Source: Mesorhizobium sp. 113-3-3
GTDB taxonomy: Bacteria > Pseudomonadota > Alphaproteobacteria > Rhizobiales > Rhizobiaceae
Length of the DNA: 64,000 bases
Direction: 5' to 3'
NCBI RefSeq assembly: GCF_016756495.1
Contig: NZ_AP023243.1
Coordinates: 6,142,501-6,206,500 of the forward strand
Position numbers and translations under genes: made by a program
Notes under the pieces: model-generated
What the model was told of the DNA's origin: nothing
Seen by the model: only the letters and a program-made list of their open reading frames with translations
Databases searched by the model: none
Shown here: positions 36,261 to 46,181 of the stretch, in pieces
How the letters are laid out: every line of letters starts with the position of its first letter
Numbering within the stretch: position 1 is the first letter of the stretch

Positions 36261-38447
36261 TCAGGCCGCGCTCCTCTCGCTGCGGTCGATACGCGCCATT
36301 TCCCGCGCAATATCCTGGGTCACATCGGCGTCCAGCGGATGCGCACGCCCCTCCTCCGCCAAAGCCGCGAGGGCCGTCAGCCCGATATTGGCTGCGGCTC
36401 CTTTGAGCGAGTGGAGGGTGCGGTCGGCGAGCGCGCGATCGCTGGTCGACAATGCGCGATGCAAGTCACGCAGCAGTGCGGCCGAATCCTCCAGGAACGC
36501 ATCCATGAGACGATCGAAGGCATCCTTTCCCAGGATGTCGATCAGTTCCCGGGCACGCGGATCTGCGGCAGCGCCATCCTCTTGGGATGTGGGACCGGGT
36601 GGGCAAATCGTTTGGGGCGCAGCGCCGGCGGGTCGGGCCAGCCCTGCCAGCAGCGCCTCGAGCCTTGCCATGGTGATCGGCTTGGCCTCGAACCCATTCA
36701 TGCCGGCAGCTAGGCAGCGCCTGCGATCTTCGTCGGACGCATTTGCGGTCATGGCTATGATCGGCACAACGCAGCCCGCCGCCCTTATGGCCCTCGTCGC
36801 TTCGATACCGTCCATGACTGGCATCTGCATGTCCATCAGGACGAGGCCGAACTGCCGCTCGGACGCAAGGCGCACGCCTTCACGCCCGTCCATGGCAAAG
36901 GTCACGCGTTGGCCCAGCAACTCGAGAAACTGCTGCGCCACCTCTCGGTTTATCGGATTGTCCTCGACCACGAGGATGTCGAATGATGGCAGCACCACGG
37001 CCTGTGGCTTCGAGCCAAGCGGTGGATCGCTGCGCCTGGCCGGCACCTCGAACCAGAAGCAGGATCCAACGCCCGCAGCGCTGTCGACGCCGATCGTGCC
37101 GCCGAGCCCCTCGACCACTTTCTTGCAGATGGCGAGGCCGAGCCCCGTGCCGCCGAAGCGCCTGCTGATCGTGCCATCGACCTGACTGAAGGGCATGAAC
37201 AGGCGATGGCGCGATTCCGTCGGGATGCCAATGCCAGTGTCGGAAACCTCGAAGCGCAGCCCGGTGCCATCCCCGCTCTCAGCCACGCTGAGGCGTATTA
37301 GGCCGTTCTCGGTGAACTTGACCGCATTGCTCAACAGGTTGAGCAGCACGCGCCGCAGGCGCGTCGGGTCGCCGACATACCATCCGGCATGGCCCACACA
37401 GCCATTCCTGATTTCGATGCGATCGTGCTGCTCTTCCGCCCTGCCCTCCATGACGCTGGCGACGTCCAGCAGCATTGCGGGCGCGTCGAAGGGGACTGCC
37501 TCCGCAGCGAGGTCGCCATGCTCGATCTTGGCGAAGTCGAGGATCTCGTTGATGACTTCGAGCAAGGCCTGGCCCGAACTCGTGACGATGCGGACACTTT
37601 CCCGGTCGCGAGGCGCGAGCTGCGATCGCGAGAGTAGCTCGGACATGCCGAGAATTGCGTTGAGCGGTGTGCGAATTTCATGACCGATGGTGGCCATGAA
37701 CTCGGATTTCGCGCGGTTGCCGATCTCGGCCGCGCGATAGGCCGTCGCCAGTTCGTCGGCGGTGGCCTCGAGTTGGCGGCTGGTGACCTGGACGATGCGC
37801 AGCTGCCGCATGAGGTTGAGAATCAAGAGACCGATAGAGCAGCCAAGCGCCATAACGACGATCGCGGAGAGCTGCTGCAGCCGCATGACTTCGTCACGCG
37901 CATCGGCGCGCGCGGCCGAAACCGAGGCGTTGGTGTAGCTGAGCAGGGACTCGGTGATTGTCAGCAGACCGCCGAGCGTCTCGGCAGTCGCCGCCAGCGT
38001 GGCGTGATCGAGCGTCTCGTCGGCAGCGATCCGGTCGAACACCGGCGCAAGGCCAACGACAATATCACGCACCTGCACACGAACGTCGCGAAAGGTCTCG
38101 CTGGTTTCGAAGAATGACGCATATTTGGAGTTGTCCAGGATCGAGAGCCGCGAATAGAGGATGTCATAGCGCAAGCTGAGCGCCTTGACCTCGTCGGCCC
38201 TGACGCTGCCCTTCCCGGCCAGCCGGTCGGTCGCCTGAGCAAGCGTTCGCGCCTCGCGGTCGAGCTGGTAAACCGCCCATAGGGCATCCTCGCGAATGCC
38301 ATCCTGCAGCGTGTTCTGACGGGCGGCCAGGTGGGCGAAGGCCCCACCCAGCGCAACCATCAGCCCGACGGAAACCGCGATCAGATAGCGTGTGGCCTTA
38401 CCGGCCTTGCGAACCGCCTCGCGGCTCTCGAACAGATCGGGCGTCAA
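36261..38447 (-). CDS. Hybrid sensor histidine kinase with receiver and Hpt domains
   Basis: About 728 residues. TM1 (~20-40), a periplasmic helical sensor (~45-195), TM2 (~200-220), HisKA with GHEIRTPL, HATPase ([26 protein letters not shown]), receiver ([13 protein letters not shown]) and C-terminal Hpt ([13 protein letters not shown]). A complete phosphorelay chain in one protein. No ATG fits; a TTG at 38447 overlaps the upstream stop (TTGA) and has GAGG before it, so that start is preferred over TTG 38477. The upstream gene encodes a periplasmic protein that may be the ligand-binding partner. Confidence 0.87.
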   Translation of the reverse strand: MTPDLFESREAVRKAGKATRYLIAVSVGLMVALGGAFAHLAARQNTLQDGIREDALWAVYQLDREARTLAQATDRLAGKGSVRADEVKALSLRYDILYSRLSILDNSKYASFFETSETFRDVRVQVRDIVVGLAPVFDRIAADETLDHATLAATAETLGGLLTITESLLSYTNASVSAARADARDEVMRLQQLSAIVVMALGCSIGLLILNLMRQLRIVQVTSRQLEATADELATAYRAAEIGNRAKSEFMATIGHEIRTPLNAILGMSELLSRSQLAPRDRESVRIVTSSGQALLEVINEILDFAKIEHGDLAAEAVPFDAPAMLLDVASVMEGRAEEQHDRIEIRNGCVGHAGWYVGDPTRLRRVLLNLLSNAVKFTENGLIRLSVAESGDGTGLRFEVSDTGIGIPTESRHRLFMPFSQVDGTISRRFGGTGLGLAICKKVVEGLGGTIGVDSAAGVGSCFWFEVPARRSDPPLGSKPQAVVLPSFDILVVEDNPINREVAQQFLELLGQRVTFAMDGREGVRLASERQFGLVLMDMQMPVMDGIEATRAIRAAGCVVPIIAMTANASDEDRRRCLAAGMNGFEAKPITMARLEALLAGLARPAGAAPQTICPPGPTSQEDGAAADPRARELIDILGKDAFDRLMDAFLEDSAALLRDLHRALSTSDRALADRTLHSLKGAAANIGLTALAALAEEGRAHPLDADVTQDIAREMARIDRSERSAA

Positions 38448-38947
38448 TCGACGACCTCGATTTCCTTGATTTGCCAAACCGAGCGCGAGAAGTACTTCTC
38501 GTTGTAGAGTTCGTGGTTCTTGTCGAAAGGGTAGATCATGAAGAGCGGACCCTTGTCGCGAACCGACATCGGCCTGCCATTCATCTTGAGGGCGAGGATG
38601 GTTTCGTAGTCACTGGCATCGGTCATCGGCACATCGGCCGAATAGTCGTTGAGGGCTTTCACCCTCAGTGTTTTGCCGTGGGCGCCGGCCGCATCGAGCA
38701 CTGCTTTCAGGTAAGGACCCTCGAATTCGGTGGCGCCGTTCGTCCATGGTGTGTCCATGACGGCTTGTCGGCCGGCAAGCGCCTGCAGCATCGGCAGATC
38801 GAAGGTCGCCGAATTCGCCGCGTTCGTATTCTGGATATCGCCGGTGATCGTCAATACGACAGCCCCTTTCGGCGCCTCCAGGGAGGCGCACATGGCGTCG
38901 GACACCGGCAGCGCGCCAAGCAGCGCAGCCGCAATCAGGAATTTCAT
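38444..38947 (-). CDS. Periplasmic sulfite-oxidase-fold (oxidoreductase molybdopterin-binding-like) protein
   Basis: 167 residues: signal peptide ([21 protein letters not shown]), then a compact domain with [33 protein letters not shown] and FMIYPFDKN, a small version of the Mo-binding oxidoreductase fold. The mature part has no Cys, so the usual molybdenum-thiolate ligand is missing, and enzymatic activity is doubtful. Overlap of its stop with the kinase start suggests a sensory accessory, perhaps ligand binding for the kinase's periplasmic domain. Confidence 0.68.
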   Translation of the reverse strand: MKFLIAAALLGALPVSDAMCASLEAPKGAVVLTITGDIQNTNAANSATFDLPMLQALAGRQAVMDTPWTNGATEFEGPYLKAVLDAAGAHGKTLRVKALNDYSADVPMTDASDYETILALKMNGRPMSVRDKGPLFMIYPFDKNHELYNEKYFSRSVWQIKEIEVVD

Positions 38948-39259
38948 CGAATTTGTCTTTCGGTTGCCGGCGCAGCGCGCGGCGGCAGGCACGGAATGCG
39001 ACTGTGGCGTCGCTCTTGTGCAGTGGAGATCGCAACCGCCGGCTTCAAACCGGCACGGACAAAGCGGCATCATGCCTTCGCCTGATGGCGATCGTCCGAG
39101 GTAATGGCTCAGTCTTAGCGATGACAGATTTCAATTCGGTAAAAGCTAATCAAGAGATTGTGCATATTGCCGAATTTCAAGTATCGGCCGCGCAAATCCG
39201 TCTGGCCACGAATTGATTTCGCACAAGGCGGGCGGCCGTTGCGACGCTACGGTCGGGCG
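38948..39259. other. Divergent intergenic region between sensory operon and potassium channel
   Basis: About 310 bp holding promoters for both directions. A weak FNR-like sequence TTGAT-TTCG-CACAA lies at 39213-39226, but its spacing to the channel start is too short for activation. Nothing else recognised. Confidence 0.4.
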
Positions 39260-39691
39260 ATGTTCGCAAACCTGCTTGTCGGCACAGTCGCCATCAGCCT
39301 GACGGTGCTTGTTCACACCTTCGGCCTCATCGGCGTCACCCGTGCGATGACCCATATGGTGGCGCGGTTCCGTATGCATGGCCGCCGCAGCCGCATTGTC
39401 GCGATGATCAGCGTCGTCATGGGCCTTTTCGCCGTCATGACTGTCGAGGTGTGGCTGTGGGCAGGCCTGTACCGTCTTCTCGGAATCCTGCCGGATTTCG
39501 AAACCGCCCTTTACTTCTCGACGACCACCTTCGCCACCGTTGGCTATGGCGACATCGTGCCTGCCCACGACTGGCGGATCCTGGCGGCGCTGGAGGGCGT
39601 GAACGGCTTTCTGCTGATCGGCTGGTCGACCGCCTATCTGATTGCGGCCGGGACCCGGATCGGTCCCTTCAGGGTTGGCGAGCACTTCTAG
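39260..39691 (+). CDS. Two-TM potassium channel family protein
   Basis: 143 residues. Two or three hydrophobic segments flank a pore loop with the K+ selectivity filter TVGYGD at residues 93-98. No cytoplasmic RCK domain follows. A longer reading from 39158 is possible but adds a basic segment without homology. Role in ion balance under the micro-oxic programme is inferred from position only. Confidence 0.82.
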   Translation: MFANLLVGTVAISLTVLVHTFGLIGVTRAMTHMVARFRMHGRRSRIVAMISVVMGLFAVMTVEVWLWAGLYRLLGILPDFETALYFSTTTFATVGYGDIVPAHDWRILAALEGVNGFLLIGWSTAYLIAAGTRIGPFRVGEHF

Positions 39692-39714
39692 GCTGGCCTG
39701 AAAAAGCGTTTCAC

Positions 39715-41085
39715 TCAAACGGCCAGCGAATGCTTGCCTGTTCCATTTTGAAGATACTTGTCGAACTTCGCCGCCACCACCCTGACAAGCGGCCTGCCAT
39801 CGATGGGCACGACGAAATGGTCGCCCTCAAGCTGAAGTAGTGCGCCGGGGCCGTTCGCCAGACGGCTGGCGGTAAGCAGCAATTTCTGCCCGACATCGCC
39901 GAAGCGCTCTACGAGATCGAGCGCCGAGAACGCAAAATCGCACATCAGGCGCTCGATGATCCAGCCTCTGGCCAGATCGTCTGGGCTGAACGCGATGCCG
40001 CGCGCCGTCGCCAGCAGTCCCTTGTCCACCACCTTCTCATATTCGCCCGTTGCAACGATGTTCTGGGCATAGCCTTGGCGGAACCTGCTGATCGCCGAGG
40101 GGCCAAGACCGATCAGGGTTTCACACTGGTCCTCGGTATAGCCTTGGAAATTGCGCCGGATGATGCCGGTGCTGGCCGCGATGGCAAGCGTGTCGTCCGG
40201 CCTGGCGAAATGATCGAGCCCGACAGCGTGATAGCCGCGTTCGACGATCAGCCGTGCAGCGAGTTGCGACTGCGCCAGGCGCGCAGCGGGATCGGGCAGC
40301 CACGCCTCGTCGATCATCGTCTGGTGCTTCTTGAACCAGGGGACATGCGCATAGCCGAACAGTGCCAAGCGATCCGGATGCAGGCTCAAGGCCTGCGCGA
40401 CCGTCGCGGCGACACTGTCAAGGGTCTGGTGCGGCAGGCCGTAGAGCAGATCGAGGTTCACCGACTTCACGCCTCGCGCGCGCACCGCCTCGACCACGTG
40501 CCTGGTCGCCTGGAAGCTCTGTTCCCGGTTGATGGCCTTCTGCACCTTGGGGTCGAAGTCCTGCACACCAAGACTCGCCCGTGTCATGCCGATTCCGGCG
40601 AAGGCGTCGAGACGGCCCGCATCCATATCATTCGGATCGATTTCGACACTGAGGCTGGCACCGTCGAGGAAGCCGAAGCTGTCGCGAAGCGCCGCTCCAA
40701 GCGCCACGATGTCCTCCGGCTTCAGCATGGTCGGCGAGCCACCGCCCAGATGTACTGCGCGCACTCTGCCCTTGCCGCGCATAATGGTCCCTACAGTCGC
40801 GATCTCCCTGTGCAGCGAGCGCAGGAAAGTCGCAACCGGGGCATAGTGTCGGGTCTGTTTGGTGTGACAGGCGCAGAACCAGCACAGTCTGTCGCAATAG
40901 GGGATATGCAGGTAGAGCGAGATTTCGTTCCTGGCTTCAAGCGCGCTGATCCAGCCGCGAACGGAGCCGGCGTCGATCCCCGGATGGAAATGCGGAGCAG
41001 TCGGATAGCTTGTGTAGCGCGGCACAGCCTCGGCCAGGCTGGCGACAGGTGTCGAGGGCATTTCTCTGGCGGCTGAAGATTGCAT
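39715..41085 (-). CDS. hemN: Oxygen-independent coproporphyrinogen III dehydrogenase
   Basis: 456-residue radical-SAM enzyme that decarboxylates coproporphyrinogen III without O2. The [4Fe-4S]/SAM motif is C64-x3-C68-x2-C71 (PYCDRLCWFCAC), PRYTSYPTAPHF is the HemN N-terminal signature and GGGSPT and FQGYTED follow. A later ATG at 41061 would match the promoter spacing better, since the FNR box at 41121-41134 is centred only 42.5 bp from 41085. It supplies heme for cbb3 oxidase at low oxygen. Confidence 0.94.
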   Translation of the reverse strand: MQSSAAREMPSTPVASLAEAVPRYTSYPTAPHFHPGIDAGSVRGWISALEARNEISLYLHIPYCDRLCWFCACHTKQTRHYAPVATFLRSLHREIATVGTIMRGKGRVRAVHLGGGSPTMLKPEDIVALGAALRDSFGFLDGASLSVEIDPNDMDAGRLDAFAGIGMTRASLGVQDFDPKVQKAINREQSFQATRHVVEAVRARGVKSVNLDLLYGLPHQTLDSVAATVAQALSLHPDRLALFGYAHVPWFKKHQTMIDEAWLPDPAARLAQSQLAARLIVERGYHAVGLDHFARPDDTLAIAASTGIIRRNFQGYTEDQCETLIGLGPSAISRFRQGYAQNIVATGEYEKVVDKGLLATARGIAFSPDDLARGWIIERLMCDFAFSALDLVERFGDVGQKLLLTASRLANGPGALLQLEGDHFVVPIDGRPLVRVVAAKFDKYLQNGTGKHSLAV

Positions 41086-41120
41086 GGCCGCCAATTTGCC
41101 GGCGCCACGAAGACAAAACC

Positions 41121-41134
41121 TTGATTTCAATCAA
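41121..41134. promoter_or_regulatory. FNR/FixK-type box TTGAT-TTCA-ATCAA
   Basis: Perfect consensus palindrome in the gap between divergent hemN and fnrN. It is centred 93.5 bp before fnrN, so FnrN probably autoregulates and drives hemN from the same site. Confidence 0.88.
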
Positions 41135-41220
41135 GGCTCGCTGGAACCCGGACAAACTGCCGCAACAAACTTGCGAGGCGGTGGTGGTATTGTGGAGCAA
41201 CACTCACTCCAGGCGACGAG

Positions 41221-41949
41221 ATGACCATAAGACAGGACGTTCACAGTTCTGGTATCCCCGTGCTTTGCCAGTCATGCGAAGCGCGGCACCGCGGCGTGTG
41301 CGGGGCGCTCGACCCGGACCAGCTTGTCGGGCTCGCCAAGACCTCGTCGAAACACCAGGTCGCGGCCGGGGTTGAACTGGTCGGTGACGCCGAGACCGTC
41401 GGCAGCTATTCGAACGTGCTGTCCGGCGTCGTGAAACTGACGAAAAGCCTTTCGGACGGACGCCAGCAGATTGTCGGCCTGCAGTTCGCGCCGGACTTCC
41501 TTGGCAGGCCGTTCAAATCGGAAAGCGGCATCAATGTGGAAGCAGCGACGGCCGTCGCCCTGTGTTCATTTCCGAAGACGACGATCGAACGGATGATCAA
41601 GGAATCGCCGGAACTTGAGCATCGCCTGTTCAAGCAGGCCTTGAACGAGCTTGATGAGGCACGCGCCTGGATGGTAACGCTGGGCCGCAAGACCGCTTCG
41701 GAGAAAGTCGCAAGCTTCCTTGTCATGATAGCCAGGAACATCGATCCGGCGGCGGATTCCGATGCCCCATCAGCGCGCTTCGACTTGCCGCTGACGCGTT
41801 CCGACATCGGCGATTTCCTTGGCCTGACGATCGAGACGGTGAGTCGCCAGCTGACCCGACTGCGGTCCGAGGGTGTGATCCGCATCGAGAACTACCGGCA
41901 CCTGATCGTGGACGACATGAAAAGGCTTGAGCAGCGCTGCGGCGACTGA
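41221..41949 (+). CDS. fnrN: FNR/FixK-family oxygen-responsive regulator with Fe-S Cys cluster
   Basis: 242 residues. Cys16, Cys19 and Cys27 (LCQSCEARHRGVC) plus Cys115 match the ligands of the O2-labile [4Fe-4S] cluster in FNR/FnrN, unlike FixK, which lacks the N-terminal Cys. The C-terminal HTH has ETVSRQLTRL with the E..SR contacts for TTGAT half-sites. Located between hemN and the cbb3 oxidase genes with an FNR box upstream. It is the probable activator of most FNR boxes in this window. Confidence 0.92.
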   Translation: MTIRQDVHSSGIPVLCQSCEARHRGVCGALDPDQLVGLAKTSSKHQVAAGVELVGDAETVGSYSNVLSGVVKLTKSLSDGRQQIVGLQFAPDFLGRPFKSESGINVEAATAVALCSFPKTTIERMIKESPELEHRLFKQALNELDEARAWMVTLGRKTASEKVASFLVMIARNIDPAADSDAPSARFDLPLTRSDIGDFLGLTIETVSRQLTRLRSEGVIRIENYRHLIVDDMKRLEQRCGD

Positions 41950-41990
41950 GGCGCGCGAGCGATCTGATCGACGCCTCTAAAACGACAGCC

Positions 41991-42398
41991 TCAGCGGTCA
42001 ACGATGCGCGGCAGGATGTGCTCGCGCTCAAAGGCGATATGCCGTCGCAAGCTCTCGAAGAACCCCCGGAGCATAAATCCCAGCGCCTCCGCATTCTCGA
42101 CCGCACGACCGCGCCCGATCCCCAGAAGCTGTTCGGTCACCTCGTCCGCGAAACATTCGTCCTCGACATGTTCAGCGCGTAGCCGGCTGGTCGAACTGAA
42201 ATCGGCACCCGTCAGGCTCGAGGCCGCCTCATAGGCGGGGAAAATGACGGTCTCCTCGAGCCTATGGCTGTCGCGCAGCAGCGGGACGATGCTGTTTGCC
42301 ATGCCAAGGCAGCTGAAGCGATCGACATTGGGCAAAGCGTCGGCAATGCTTTCGAGTGCATCGCAAAGCCGCAGTTTTTCACCATGCAAGCGCGCCAT
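41991..42398 (-). CDS. Hemerythrin-like (HHE) domain protein
   Basis: About 135 residues forming a four-helix HHE domain: LHGEKLRLCDALE, SHRLEETVIFP, LRAEHVEDECFADEV, RRHIAFEREHILP supply the His/Glu for a di-iron site. Such proteins bind O2 or NO or aid Fe-S repair. The start is uncertain: ATG 42398 or GTG 42425; a longer reading to 42560 would start inside the FNR box at 42554-42567 and is unlikely. Convergent with fnrN, divergent from ccoN. Confidence 0.8.
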   Translation of the reverse strand: MARLHGEKLRLCDALESIADALPNVDRFSCLGMANSIVPLLRDSHRLEETVIFPAYEAASSLTGADFSSTSRLRAEHVEDECFADEVTEQLLGIGRGRAVENAEALGFMLRGFFESLRRHIAFEREHILPRIVDR

Positions 42399-42553
42399 CG
42401 TAGCGGCTGCTGTAACCTCGATCACGATCCCACGCGTCCGTTCCGGTTTTCCGCACCGCAAGCGATGCGATGGCAGGCCCTGCAATTTCCTCTTCAATCG
42501 CGACCTCCTGGCTAGACCGGGCTCGACGCTGCCCAAAGTAAAACCGCCCGGCT

Positions 42554-42567
42554 TTGACATGGATCAA
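42554..42567. promoter_or_regulatory. FNR/FixK-type box TTGAC-ATGG-ATCAA
   Basis: One mismatch from consensus; centred 83.5 bp before the ccoN start and also upstream of the divergent hemerythrin gene, so it can serve both. Confidence 0.82.
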
Positions 42568-42643
42568 GGCGACTGGCGGCCGGCTGCTGAATTCATGCAT
42601 CGCGGATTTGGCATCCGCCGGAATTCGAGATCGGGGACTTGCG

Positions 42644-44254
42644 ATGAAATTTGGCAGAGAGATCTTCCTTCTAAGCCTGTTTGCGTTCGCGGCGATTGTC
42701 GCCGCGGGCTTTGGAGTCGATGCACCGTTCCGTCAGCATATGTGGGTGCTGTTCCTCGTGCTGGCCGGCTTCACCGCCATTCTTCTGCGCAACACGAATT
42801 TCAAGCCGGAGGTTCCTGTCGACCCTTCGGCCTACATGGATGGGCCGATCCGCTACGGCGCCATCGCCACCATGTTCTGGGGCGTTGTCGGCATGCTTGT
42901 CGGGGTGGTCATTGCGCTGCAGCTGGCCTACCCCGACCTCAACATCCAACCATGGCTCAATTTCGGCCGCCTGCGGCCACTGCACACATCGGGCGTGGTC
43001 TTTGCCTTCGGCGGCAACGCGCTGCTTTGCACGTCTTTGTATGTCGTACAGCGCACCTGCCATGCCCGCCTCTTCGGCGGCAATCTCGCCTGGTTTGTGT
43101 TCTGGGGCTACCAGCTCTTCATCGTCATGGCCGCGACCGGCTACCTGCTAGGCATCACCGAAAGCCGCGAATATGCCGAGCCTGAATGGTATGTGGATAT
43201 CTGGCTGACCATCGTCTGGGTCGCCTACCTCATCCTGTTCCTCGGCACGATCCTCAAGCGCAAGGAACCGCACATCTACGTCGCCAACTGGTTCTACCTG
43301 TCCTTCATCGTGACCATCGCGATGCTGCACGTGGTCAACAACCTGTCGATGCCGGCTTCCTTCCTGGGCTCGAAGAGCTATTCCGCCTTCTCCGGCGTCC
43401 AGGACGCGCTGACGCAGTGGTGGTACGGCCACAATGCCGTCGGCTTCTTCCTCACCGCCGGCTTCCTCGGCATGATGTATTACTTCGTGCCCAAGCAGGC
43501 GAACCGACCGGTCTATTCCTACCGGCTGTCGATCATCCACTTCTGGGCGATCATCTTTCTCTACATCTGGGCGGGGCCGCATCACCTGCACTACACCGCG
43601 CTGCCTGACTGGGCGCAGACGCTCGGCATGGTGTTTTCCATCATGCTGTGGATGCCCTCCTGGGGCGGCATGATCAATGGCCTGATGACGCTGTCCGGCG
43701 CCTGGGACAAGATCCGCACCGACCCGATCATCCGCATGATGGTGATGGCCATCGCCTTCTACGGCATGTCGACCTTCGAAGGCCCGATGATGTCGATCAA
43801 GACCGTCAACTCGCTGTCGCACTATACGGACTGGACCATCGGCCATGTCCATTCCGGCGCGCTCGGCTGGGTCGGCATGATCTCGTTCGGCGCGATCTAT
43901 TACATGGTGCCGAAGCTCTGGAACCGTGAGCGTCTCTATTCGCTGCGCCTCGTCACCTGGCACTTCTGGCTGGCGACCCTTGGGATCGTCGTCTACGCCG
44001 CCGTCATGTGGGTGTCCGGCATCATGCAGGGCCTGATGTGGCGCGAATACGACGAGCAGGGTTTCCTGGTCTACTCCTTCGCCGAAACCGTGGCCGCCAT
44101 GCATCCCTACTACGTCATGCGCGCCATCGGCGGCGCCATGTATCTCTCCGGCGCCCTGCTCATGGCCTGGAACATCACCATGACCATCCTCGGCCATCAG
44201 CGCGAGGAGCAATCATTGCCGGGTTCCGAGCCCGCCCTGCAGCCAGCCGAATAA
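42644..44254 (+). CDS. ccoN: cbb3-type cytochrome c oxidase subunit I
   Basis: 536-residue catalytic subunit of the high-affinity cbb3 terminal oxidase (FixN). About twelve TM helices with heme b and CuB ligands in [46 protein letters not shown] and [14 protein letters not shown] lies 7 nt before the ATG at 42644. First gene of ccoNOQP and preceded by an FNR box. Confidence 0.97.
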   Translation: MKFGREIFLLSLFAFAAIVAAGFGVDAPFRQHMWVLFLVLAGFTAILLRNTNFKPEVPVDPSAYMDGPIRYGAIATMFWGVVGMLVGVVIALQLAYPDLNIQPWLNFGRLRPLHTSGVVFAFGGNALLCTSLYVVQRTCHARLFGGNLAWFVFWGYQLFIVMAATGYLLGITESREYAEPEWYVDIWLTIVWVAYLILFLGTILKRKEPHIYVANWFYLSFIVTIAMLHVVNNLSMPASFLGSKSYSAFSGVQDALTQWWYGHNAVGFFLTAGFLGMMYYFVPKQANRPVYSYRLSIIHFWAIIFLYIWAGPHHLHYTALPDWAQTLGMVFSIMLWMPSWGGMINGLMTLSGAWDKIRTDPIIRMMVMAIAFYGMSTFEGPMMSIKTVNSLSHYTDWTIGHVHSGALGWVGMISFGAIYYMVPKLWNRERLYSLRLVTWHFWLATLGIVVYAAVMWVSGIMQGLMWREYDEQGFLVYSFAETVAAMHPYYVMRAIGGAMYLSGALLMAWNITMTILGHQREEQSLPGSEPALQPAE

Positions 44255-44264
44255 GGAGCCAGAC

Positions 44265-44996
44265 ATGGCCTTGATGGACAAACACGCGATCATCGAGAAG
44301 AACGCCACGCTGCTTCTCGTCGGATCGTTGCTGGTCGTGACTGTCGGCGGCATCGTCGAGATCGCGCCGCTCTTCTACCTCGACAACACCATCGAGAAGG
44401 TCGATGGGATGCGGCCCTATTCACCGCTCGAGCTCGCCGGCCGCAATATCTACGTTCGCGAAGGCTGCTATCTCTGCCACAGCCAGATGATCCGGCCGTT
44501 CCGTGACGAGGTCGAGCGCTACGGACACTACAGTCTGGCTGCCGAGTCGATGTACGATCACCCTTTCCAGTGGGGATCCAAGCGCACCGGCCCTGACCTT
44601 GCGAGGGTCGGCGACCGCTATTCGAACGACTGGCATGTCCAGCATCTTAGCGATCCGCGCTCTGTCGTGCCGGAATCGATCATGCCGAAATACGCGTTCC
44701 TGAAGGACACACCAATTCAGGTGAAGGATTTCTCGACGCATCTGGTCGCGAATGCGCGCGTCGGCGTTCCCTATTCCGATGACATGATCGCCAATGCCAA
44801 TGCCGATCTCATGGCGCAGGCCGATCCCAGTGCCAACACGTCCGGCCTGGAAAAGCGCTACCCAAAGGCCAAGGTCGGCGACTTCGACGGCAATCCGCAA
44901 CAGGTCACCGAGATGGATGCCCTTGTGGCCTATCTCCAGATGCTCGGCACACTGGTCGATTTCAAGAATTACGACGAAGCCGCCGGCTACCGCTGA
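44265..44996 (+). CDS. ccoO: cbb3-type cytochrome c oxidase subunit II (monoheme)
   Basis: 243 residues: one N-terminal TM anchor ([18 protein letters not shown]) and a periplasmic cytochrome c domain with CYLCH for heme c and a distal Met (SIMPKYAFL). Transfers electrons to CcoN. Starts 10 bp after ccoN. Confidence 0.97.
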   Translation: MALMDKHAIIEKNATLLLVGSLLVVTVGGIVEIAPLFYLDNTIEKVDGMRPYSPLELAGRNIYVREGCYLCHSQMIRPFRDEVERYGHYSLAAESMYDHPFQWGSKRTGPDLARVGDRYSNDWHVQHLSDPRSVVPESIMPKYAFLKDTPIQVKDFSTHLVANARVGVPYSDDMIANANADLMAQADPSANTSGLEKRYPKAKVGDFDGNPQQVTEMDALVAYLQMLGTLVDFKNYDEAAGYR

Positions 44997-45008
44997 GGAG
45001 AACGACCC

Positions 45009-45158
45009 ATGGAGTACAATCTGATGCGGGAATTCGCCGATAGCTGGGGTCTGCTCGCCATGGCGCTCTTTTTTGTCGGATGCATTGCCTTCGCGCTGCG
45101 ACCGGGCGGTCGCAGCCAAGCCGATGAAGCCGCCCGCATTCCCCTCAAGGATGACTGA
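45009..45158 (+). CDS. ccoQ: cbb3-type oxidase small subunit CcoQ
   Basis: 49 residues (MEYNLMREFADSWGLLAMAL.., one TM, a short charged tail ending LKDD). The size, single TM and position between ccoO and ccoP are typical of CcoQ/FixQ, which stabilises the oxidase complex. Starts 12 bp after the ccoO stop. Confidence 0.92.
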   Translation: MEYNLMREFADSWGLLAMALFFVGCIAFALRPGGRSQADEAARIPLKDD

Positions 45159-45160
45159 TC

Positions 45161-46024
45161 ATGAGCTCAGAACACATTGATGACGTGTCGGGCATCCCGA
45201 CCACCGGCCACGAGTGGGATGGCATCAAGGAACTCAACAACCCGCTGCCTCGCTGGTGGGTGATAACCTTCTACATAACCATCGCCTGGGCGATCGGTTA
45301 CATGATCGCCTATCCGGCCTGGCCATTGCTGTCGTCGGCGACGAAGGGCGTGCTGGGCTATTCTTCGCGCAACGAGGTCAAGAATGAGCTCGCCGCCGCG
45401 GAAGCAGCCAAAGGCGAATTTGTCACCGCGATCCAGGGCAAGTCTGTTTCCGAAATCCTCAGTGACGACGCGTTGCGCGAGTTCGCGATCGCCGCCGGCG
45501 CGGCCACGTTCAAGGTCAATTGCGTCCAGTGCCATGGCTCGGGCGCGCAAGGATCGAAGGGCTTTCCGAACCTCAACGACGACGACTGGCTTTGGGGTGG
45601 CAAGCCCGACCAGATCCAGCAGACGATCATGCATGGCATCCGCTTCACATCCGACCCGGATACAAGGCAATCGGCGATGCCCGCTTTCGCCGACATCATT
45701 ACCCCTGACCAGGTCGCCCAGGTCAGCGCCTACGTCGCCAGCCTCTCGGGTAAGATCGGGGATGCGAGCCTGGTGACGCCCGGCGCCAAGGTCTTCGCGG
45801 ACAATTGCGTGGCCTGTCACGGCGACAACGCCAAGGGCAACAAGGAGTTTGGCGCACCCGACCTGACCGACGCCATCTGGCTCTATGGATCGGGCGAAAC
45901 AGCCATCGCCGAGCAAGTGCGTGCGCCCAAGCACGGTGTCATGCCTGCGTGGCTTGGTCGCCTGGGCGATACCAAGGTCAAGGAGCTGGCGGTCTACGTG
46001 CATTCGCTTGGCGGTGGAGAATAG
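45161..46024 (+). CDS. ccoP: cbb3-type cytochrome c oxidase subunit III (diheme)
   Basis: 287 residues: N-terminal cytoplasmic segment with HEWDGIKELNNPLPRWW, a TM helix, and two cytochrome c domains with heme motifs CVQCH and CVACH plus distal Met residues. Accepts electrons from the bc1 complex or soluble cytochrome. Starts 2 bp after ccoQ; ends the operon before a hairpin. Confidence 0.96.
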   Translation: MSSEHIDDVSGIPTTGHEWDGIKELNNPLPRWWVITFYITIAWAIGYMIAYPAWPLLSSATKGVLGYSSRNEVKNELAAAEAAKGEFVTAIQGKSVSEILSDDALREFAIAAGAATFKVNCVQCHGSGAQGSKGFPNLNDDDWLWGGKPDQIQQTIMHGIRFTSDPDTRQSAMPAFADIITPDQVAQVSAYVASLSGKIGDASLVTPGAKVFADNCVACHGDNAKGNKEFGAPDLTDAIWLYGSGETAIAEQVRAPKHGVMPAWLGRLGDTKVKELAVYVHSLGGGE

Positions 46025-46061
46025 ATGGGGGTCTATTCTCTGGCCCTCACCGTACAGGCGA

Positions 46062-46087
46062 CGAGGCCCGGCCAGCGCCGGGCCTCG
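46062..46087 (+). terminator. Terminator-like hairpin after ccoP
   Basis: Perfect 11-bp arms CGAGGCCCGGC / GCCGGGCCTCG around a CAGC loop, followed by ATCTGTTTCC. It separates ccoNOQP from ccoGHIS, which has its own FNR box 21 bp further on. Confidence 0.7.
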
Positions 46088-46107
46088 ATCTGTTTCCAGC
46101 CCCCACT

Positions 46108-46121
46108 TTGACCTGCATCAA
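46108..46121 (+). promoter_or_regulatory. FNR/FixK-type box TTGAC-CTGC-ATCAA
   Basis: One mismatch from consensus, upstream of ccoG. Centred 67.5 bp before the ATG at 46182, which supports that start over the ATG at 46161. Confidence 0.78.
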
Positions 46122-46181
46122 CGCGGTGCGGTGTGACCTGCGGCTAGAACCTACCAGGCAATGTCGTTGCGCCGGTGGAGA

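Noticed and set aside
39213..39226. FNR-type box TTGAT-TTCG-CACAA before the potassium channel
   Set aside because: One arm is degenerate, and the box centre is about 41 bp from the channel start codon, which would put transcription start on the ATG.
42399..42560. N-terminal extension of the hemerythrin protein
   Set aside because: The ATG at 42560 lies inside the FNR box that serves ccoN and hemerythrin; the added sequence is basic and without homology.
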